Source of the DNA: Lachnospiraceae bacterium
Lineage (GTDB): Bacteria; Bacillota; Clostridia; Lachnospirales; Lachnospiraceae
Direction: 5' to 3'
DNA length: 64,000 bases
Assembly: GCA_900168235.1 (NCBI GenBank)
Contig: FUZG01000002.1
Location: 62,001 to 126,000, forward strand
A program made the translations under genes and the position numbers. Position 1 is the first letter of the stretch. Each line of letters starts with the position of its first letter. The notes under the pieces were generated by a model. It was not told where the DNA came from. It saw nothing but the letters and a program-made list of their open reading frames with translations, and did not search any database. Below, piece after piece: positions 62,661 to 64,000 of this stretch.

Positions 62661-64000
<1,340 letters not shown>

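Overview
The window looks like chromosome from a low-to-moderate GC anaerobic Firmicute of the Lachnospiraceae, and Butyrivibrio or a close relative is my best guess. This is inference from gene content: SpoVG, a GlgC/GlgD pair, a CAE-type cytidine deaminase, DnaD- and DnaI-like replication proteins, a long Prs, an ATP synthase with Na+-type rotor residues, and many purine-rich AGGAGG-like ribosome binding sites. No rRNA, tRNA, CRISPR array, transposase or phage structural gene is visible. Most of the window is core metabolism.

Layout. 0-2 kb: rpiB and a secreted SleB-type wall hydrolase, followed by a dense cluster of inverted repeats. 2-10 kb (minus strand): a complete F-type ATP synthase operon, atpZ-I-B-E-F-H-A-G-D-C, plus a DUF402 gene. 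The c subunit carries a two-carboxylate Na+-type ion site. 10-13 kb: a large membrane-anchored protein whose C-terminus resembles a C39-type cysteine peptidase without its catalytic residues. 13-18 kb (minus): murC, then a cluster of DnaA boxes, a dnaD-like gene, a dnaI/dnaC-like helicase loader and prs. 18-25 kb: glgC-glgD, spoVG, mfd, a small orphan gene. 25-32 kb: pth, a MATE transporter, a TIGR01212-type radical SAM protein, pyrimidine nucleoside salvage (udp, deoC, cdd) and two unknown proteins. 32-35 kb: ptsH and ptsI; this HPr has Lys at position 46, where Firmicutes normally have the regulatory Ser. 35-42 kb: an L-ascorbate (ula) cluster (ulaG, IIA, IIC, IIB, DeoR-type regulator, an uncharacterised propeller-like protein, ulaE) behind a repeated ATGATCAT/AATCAT operator-like region. 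42-49 kb: a broken ABC transporter fusion, a GGDEF protein whose RBS is buried in a predicted three-way junction, mntP, a small secreted peptide, a DUF4349 lipoprotein, a C39-like/LOG gene pair and a candidate 31-codon ORF. 49-52 kb (minus): a metNIQ methionine importer whose MetN lacks the NIL domain. 52-57 kb: a GT-C glycosyltransferase with a heterodimeric ABC exporter. 57-63 kb (minus): a three-gene cassette (TerB_N/TerB_C protein, BrxD-like ATPase, Lhr-like helicase) that matches the Shango anti-phage system. The window ends inside eno.

How the parts connect: the PTS genes (ptsH/ptsI) supply phosphate to the ascorbate PTS encoded just downstream; UlaG and UlaE process the imported sugar acid, while the decarboxylase and 4-epimerase steps (UlaD, UlaF) are not encoded here. 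udp, deoC and cdd form a nucleoside salvage unit. dnaD and the helicase loader share a promoter preceded by consensus DnaA boxes, suggesting feedback from the initiator onto helicase loading. The sng-like cassette is the clearest accessory element and sits between housekeeping genes without visible mobility genes.

Limits: all calls are from reading sequence and translated proteins by eye. No alignments, HMM searches or RNA folding programs were run.
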